Below are positions 6,405 to 9,079 of a stretch of 9,079 nt of DNA, piece after piece. A program made the translations under genes and the position numbers. Positions within the stretch are counted from its first letter, which is position 1; each line of letters begins with the position of its first letter. This stretch comes from Candidatus Fermentibacteraceae bacterium (lineage in GTDB: Bacteria; Fermentibacterota; Fermentibacteria; Fermentibacterales; JCC-6), in contig JAOZQW010000078.1 in NCBI GenBank assembly GCA_029932015.1, forward strand, positions 1-9,079, written 5' to 3'. Below the pieces are notes generated by a model that was given only the letters and a program-made list of their open reading frames with translations, searched no databases and was not told where the DNA came from.

Positions 6405-6498
6405 CTCCATATGCGGGTTCACAAGAGTCGATCTGTCCGCTTGACCCCCTTGCGTGCAGAGGAGATACCTTAGGGATACATCGGTCACAAATCACCAT

Positions 6499-6504
6499 GG
6501 AGGT
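6499..6504 (+). promoter_or_regulatory. Ribosome binding site that fixes the start at 6511
   Basis: GGAGGT lies 6 nt before the ATG at 6511, which begins a clean signal peptide. The open frame reaches back to a GTG at 6454, but that start has no comparable site. Confidence 0.7.
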
Positions 6505-6510
6505 GTACTC

Positions 6511-7182
6511 ATGCATCAGATCCTCCTTCTGCTTCTTCTGATCCCGGCACTGTCTGTATCCCCCACCCTCTTCTATGATGATTTCAACGACGGGACCGCG
6601 GATGGCTGGCATGAGATCAGTATGGTGGAATACGAAGTTGTTGACGGGATGTACTGGATGCATGGCGGTTACGAGGAGAATCACGGTATCTCGTTCAACG
6701 GTGATGCGGCTGGTTTCATGAGTGTACCTGATTATTCCGCAACATGTCTTGTACTGCCCGAGACAGGCACTTTTTTCGGTATGATGATCAGGTTCCGTGA
6801 GGATACTCCATACAATCTGATGCTGGTCCTTTCTGAGCCTCATCAGTCCCTTCGGCTCTACCGATGGCACTGGACAACTATCGAGATACTGGATCATCAG
6901 CCGTTTGAGGTGAATCTCGGTCAGGAGTACAGGATAAGATTCGAGGTGTCCGGGACTGACTACAGGGGCAGGGCATGGACGGATGACTCAGCGGATGAGC
7001 CTGACTGGTGGATGGTCTCAGCCACCGATACGCTCTCTGCACCGGGTTCCGTTGCACTCTTCTGCGCCGGACTTTCAGATGTTTCTCTGAGCTGTCTTTT
7101 CGATGATGTTGATGTGACAGGTATACCTGAGGGGTTTAATACAGCTACATGGGCAGTACTGAAAACATTATTCGGAAGATGA
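6511..7182 (+). CDS. Exported ConA-like lectin/jellyroll-fold protein
   Basis: This is a 223-residue secreted protein. Residues 1-17 (MHQILLLLLLIPALSVS) form a short, very hydrophobic Sec signal peptide without a Cys, so it is probably periplasmic or secreted rather than lipidated. The mature protein starts LFYDDFNDGTADGW (residues 20-33), the usual first strand of concanavalin A-like/LamG-type jellyroll domains, followed by YEVVDGMYWMHGGY. It continues with strands rich in aromatics (LRLYRWHWT, YRIRFEVSGTDYRGRAW) and ends with LFDDVDVTG, the typical last strand of such domains ('..fDdv.v.g'). The domain fills almost the whole protein. Family members bind or cleave polysaccharides, but no catalytic pair can be assigned here, so carbohydrate binding is only a possibility. 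It is followed after 84 bp by another exported protein on the same strand, probably co-transcribed. Confidence 0.75.
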   Translation: MHQILLLLLLIPALSVSPTLFYDDFNDGTADGWHEISMVEYEVVDGMYWMHGGYEENHGISFNGDAAGFMSVPDYSATCLVLPETGTFFGMMIRFREDTPYNLMLVLSEPHQSLRLYRWHWTTIEILDHQPFEVNLGQEYRIRFEVSGTDYRGRAWTDDSADEPDWWMVSATDTLSAPGSVALFCAGLSDVSLSCLFDDVDVTGIPEGFNTATWAVLKTLFGR

Positions 7183-7266
7183 CCCCACTGATCAAATCAT
7201 CACACGTAATCATCCTATTCAGAAGGTGCTGCCTGATCGATAACCACTTTTCCTGGAGGTGAATGC

Positions 7267-8271
7267 ATGATCTCGAGAATTATGCTCCTGTTCCCGATCC
7301 TCCTTTCATCGATTTCTGCTGGAGGCTCCTGGACTGATCTGGGGGATATTTCCATCCCGGGAACCCCTCTCCGCATCAACAGCACGGATTCAAGTTACAC
7401 AATCGATTTTATTCCGTACCTCTGGGAGAATGGACCAGTCAGTACTCTTGAGATCGATGTACTGACCGGCAGGATCTCAATCTCAGAAGAGTGTGCAGAA
7501 CCACCGGTGCAGGTCCTTTTCTTTCCAATGCCGATAAGGGATATTGATTATCTACAGATGACTATTCCGGAGGGTGTGGTCGGGATCACACCCGCCGGAG
7601 ATACACTCTGGACCTGCATTGTTGACACAGTGGCTGGTTACGAGGGGATCCCTCAGCGCATACAGCCATCTGAGAACGGAGGATGCTGGGCTCTTTTTGG
7701 TCCGGAACCTGGAAGTGATATGTGGGATGTGATACGGATCTCCAGCGGGGGAGAACTCCTCTCAAGAGCCGAGTTCCGGCTTCAGGGCGGTCCGATCATC
7801 TCCATGCACTCACTTGCGGAGACTCCTGCAGGGGGACTCGTCATGACAGGTGTTACCGATAGTCTGGGCATGAATCTGTATATGGTGGTGATGAAGCTGG
7901 ATCAGGATGGTAGAGAGGTATGGAGGGTTCTGGAGTCCCTCAGATTCCATGCAGGTGGAGATCTCCTATCTATCGATCCAGAGGACTCAATTGTGATTGC
8001 AGGCTATACGGGTTCCGATAGGGAAGATGGCTGGTTCATGCCGCCGTCAGATACTGATATCTTCCTTATGAAACTGGACCAGGCAGGTATCGAGGTCTGG
8101 AGGAGCGTTCTACAATATCCTGATCAGAATTCACCTGTGCTTATGATGCTGCTTGATGATGGAGGGGTACTCGTTCTGATGGCAGTGTACGATGAGGCAG
8201 ATTCATATCCAAGGGATTATCATCTGGTGAGGTACGATCACGATCTGAGGCCGGGCCTCATTCCTTCATAA
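7267..8271 (+). CDS. Exported protein with beta-propeller-type repeats
   Basis: This 334-residue protein has a signal peptide at residues 1-18 (MISRIMLLFPILLSSISA). The ATG at 7267 is preceded by GGAGGT 6 nt upstream; an ATG at 7263 is out of frame. The C-terminal two-thirds holds at least four diverged repeats with a spacing of about 50 residues: NGGCWALFG...DVIRISSGGELL (~138-165), AGGLVMTGVTD...VVMKLDQDGREVW (~188-219), DSIVIAGYTG...IFLMKLDQAGIEVW (~240-278) and GGVLVLMAVYD...LVRYDHDLRPG (~299-330). The pattern 'gG.vv.G.t....d..l.klD..G...W' is that of secreted propeller repeats related to the delta-60/SBBP type. No enzymatic motif is visible. There is no C-terminal sorting domain; the protein ends soon after the last repeat. 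It probably shares a transcript with the 6511 gene. The fold is likely; the function is unknown. Confidence 0.75.
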   Translation: MISRIMLLFPILLSSISAGGSWTDLGDISIPGTPLRINSTDSSYTIDFIPYLWENGPVSTLEIDVLTGRISISEECAEPPVQVLFFPMPIRDIDYLQMTIPEGVVGITPAGDTLWTCIVDTVAGYEGIPQRIQPSENGGCWALFGPEPGSDMWDVIRISSGGELLSRAEFRLQGGPIISMHSLAETPAGGLVMTGVTDSLGMNLYMVVMKLDQDGREVWRVLESLRFHAGGDLLSIDPEDSIVIAGYTGSDREDGWFMPPSDTDIFLMKLDQAGIEVWRSVLQYPDQNSPVLMMLLDDGGVLVLMAVYDEADSYPRDYHLVRYDHDLRPGLIPS

Positions 8272-8303
8272 CAGTCGGTGGCCCTGACGCTCCGTCACTT
8301 GTT

Positions 8304-8330
8304 GGAAAGCATCCGCTTGCACATGCTTCC
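8304..8330 (+). terminator. Possible hairpin after the 7267 gene
   Basis: GGAAAGCAT (8304-8312) can pair with ATGCTTCC (8323-8330) with one bulged A and a 10-nt loop, 33 bp after the TAA at 8269-8271. There is no U-tract behind it, so intrinsic termination is uncertain; it may only mark the transcript end. The rest of 8272-8411 shows no gene and no clear promoter. Confidence 0.25.
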
Positions 8331-8411
8331 TCCTGACAGCCAATCAGAGTTCTCAGTAGACCTCAACCTCCGGTCATCAATGTTATCGTTGAGCTGCTTT
8401 GAAGGAGTTAA

Positions 8412-9079
8412 ATGAGAAGCAGAGTCTGGCTCTCGGCGCACATTGCCCTGTTTCTATCAGGAGCAGCCGGTCTGGTCTACCAGCTTGTCTGGATTCGAAG
8501 ACTCTCATTCCTGACCGGCAGCGGGAGCTATGCCCTTGCCGCCACCCTTGTCGCATTCATGGGTGGAATGGGTATCGGGGGCTGGTGGCTGGGACAGTGC
8601 GCAGACAGGCCAGGTGCCAGACCCTTCAGAACCTATGCCCTTCTTCAGGGAGGGATACTGCTGAGTGCAGCAGCGACCTTTCTGATCCAGCCCCTTCTCA
8701 CTCCGGTCTTTACCGGACTCTATCAGGCATTCGGCCCCGGTATCCTTCTAACATTGATCCGGTTCATCGGCGCAGTGCTCCTTCTTGGAGTCCCCACCGT
8801 ACTGATGGGGGCAACCCTGCCCGTGATGGTTAGAGGCGTCGCGGAGCAGAGGGGTGTCATCTCCGGTGTTGCCTCGCTTTATTCGATCAATACTCTCGGA
8901 GGGATAGCCGGTGTACTTCTATCGGGATTCATCCTCATGCCGACTATCGGTGCAGGCGGGACTTTTCTGACCGGCTCAGTGCTGACGGTGATAGCTTCAC
9001 TGGTCTCACTAGGTATTTCTAAGAGTCCGGGGGACATTCAGATGAAGCGGGATGTATCGGTGACTGCTGAGATGAAAGT
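8412..9079 (+). CDS. Fused MFS/spermidine-synthase-like membrane protein, 3'-partial
   Basis: The frame starts at ATG 8412, with AAGGAG at 8402-8407, and runs off the window after 222 codons. The visible part is a polytopic membrane domain with helices at about residues 6-29, 38-61, 73-98, 110-140 and 152-202. Diagnostic motifs are SGAAGLVYQLVWIRRLSFL (16-34), AFMGGMGIGGWWLG (48-61), GVPTVLMGATLPVMV (126-140) and LYSINTLGGIAGVLLSGF (156-173). This is the N-terminal transmembrane part of 'fused MFS/spermidine synthase' proteins, whose cytosolic C-terminal half carries a SpeE-like methyltransferase-fold domain. The last visible residues (ISKSPGDIQMKRDVSV) look like a cytosolic loop. The synthase half lies beyond the edge, so whether it can make polyamines cannot be judged. 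Start and family are confident; substrate is not. Confidence 0.85.
   Translation, partial: MRSRVWLSAHIALFLSGAAGLVYQLVWIRRLSFLTGSGSYALAATLVAFMGGMGIGGWWLGQCADRPGARPFRTYALLQGGILLSAAATFLIQPLLTPVFTGLYQAFGPGILLTLIRFIGAVLLLGVPTVLMGATLPVMVRGVAEQRGVISGVASLYSINTLGGIAGVLLSGFILMPTIGAGGTFLTGSVLTVIASLVSLGISKSPGDIQMKRDVSVTAEMK

Noticed and set aside
6268..6897. A 209-codon minus-strand frame
   Set aside because: It covers the signal-peptide region of the beta-propeller gene, the divergent promoter region and the 5' third of the ConA-like gene. It has no recognisable domain and conflicts with two well-supported genes.
8399..8833. A 144-codon plus-strand frame starting at 8399
   Set aside because: It is Arg/Ser/Pro-rich with no family resemblance and overlaps, in another frame, the clear membrane protein starting at 8412, which has the better ribosome binding site and family motifs.

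Overview
The window looks like chromosomal DNA from an uncultivated Gram-negative-type bacterium. It has roughly balanced to slightly GC-rich base composition, ATG/GTG/TTG starts, strong AGGAGG-type ribosome binding sites, lipoprotein and Sec signal peptides, and beta-propeller exported proteins. This style is common in FCB-related candidate phyla such as Fermentibacteria, but nothing here proves that placement. TAA, TGA and TAG all serve as normal stops, so the standard bacterial code applies. I see no tRNA, rRNA, CRISPR array, transposase, integrase or phage gene.

Layout, left to right. (1) 2-505 (+) is the C-terminal end of a YyaL/SPATA20-type protein (thioredoxin-fold DUF255 plus six-hairpin glycosidase-like domain). 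(2) 614-1033 (+) is a small PH/GRAM-like protein. (3) On the minus strand, an apparent three-gene operon reads 2595 to 1068: a lipoprotein with a DxNxDGxxD segment, a MazG-like nucleotide pyrophosphohydrolase interrupted by an in-frame TAA, and a DUF1622 membrane protein. (4) 2596-2817 holds candidate divergent promoters and a 37-codon frame. It is followed at 2818-3177 (+) by an ORF matching only the C-terminal end of a nitroreductase. (5) 3225-5195 (+) is a hybrid histidine kinase (PAS-PAS-HisKA-HATPase-REC) with no DNA-binding output. (6) 5202-6350 (-) is an exported six-bladed beta-propeller protein, convergent with the kinase and only 6 bp away. (7) Divergent from it are two exported proteins on the plus strand: a ConA-like jellyroll protein (6511-7182) and a repeat-type beta-propeller protein (7267-8271). 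(8) From 8412 to the window edge (+) is the membrane half of a fused MFS/spermidine-synthase-like protein.

The genes do not form an obvious single pathway. The left half is housekeeping and accessory enzymes with two signs of decay (the MazG-like nonsense codon and the headless nitroreductase). The right half is rich in exported proteins of unknown role around an orphan hybrid kinase. I found no convincing new multi-gene system. The most solid unusual observation is the MazG-like frame, which continues as recognisable protein for 30 codons beyond a TAA stop.
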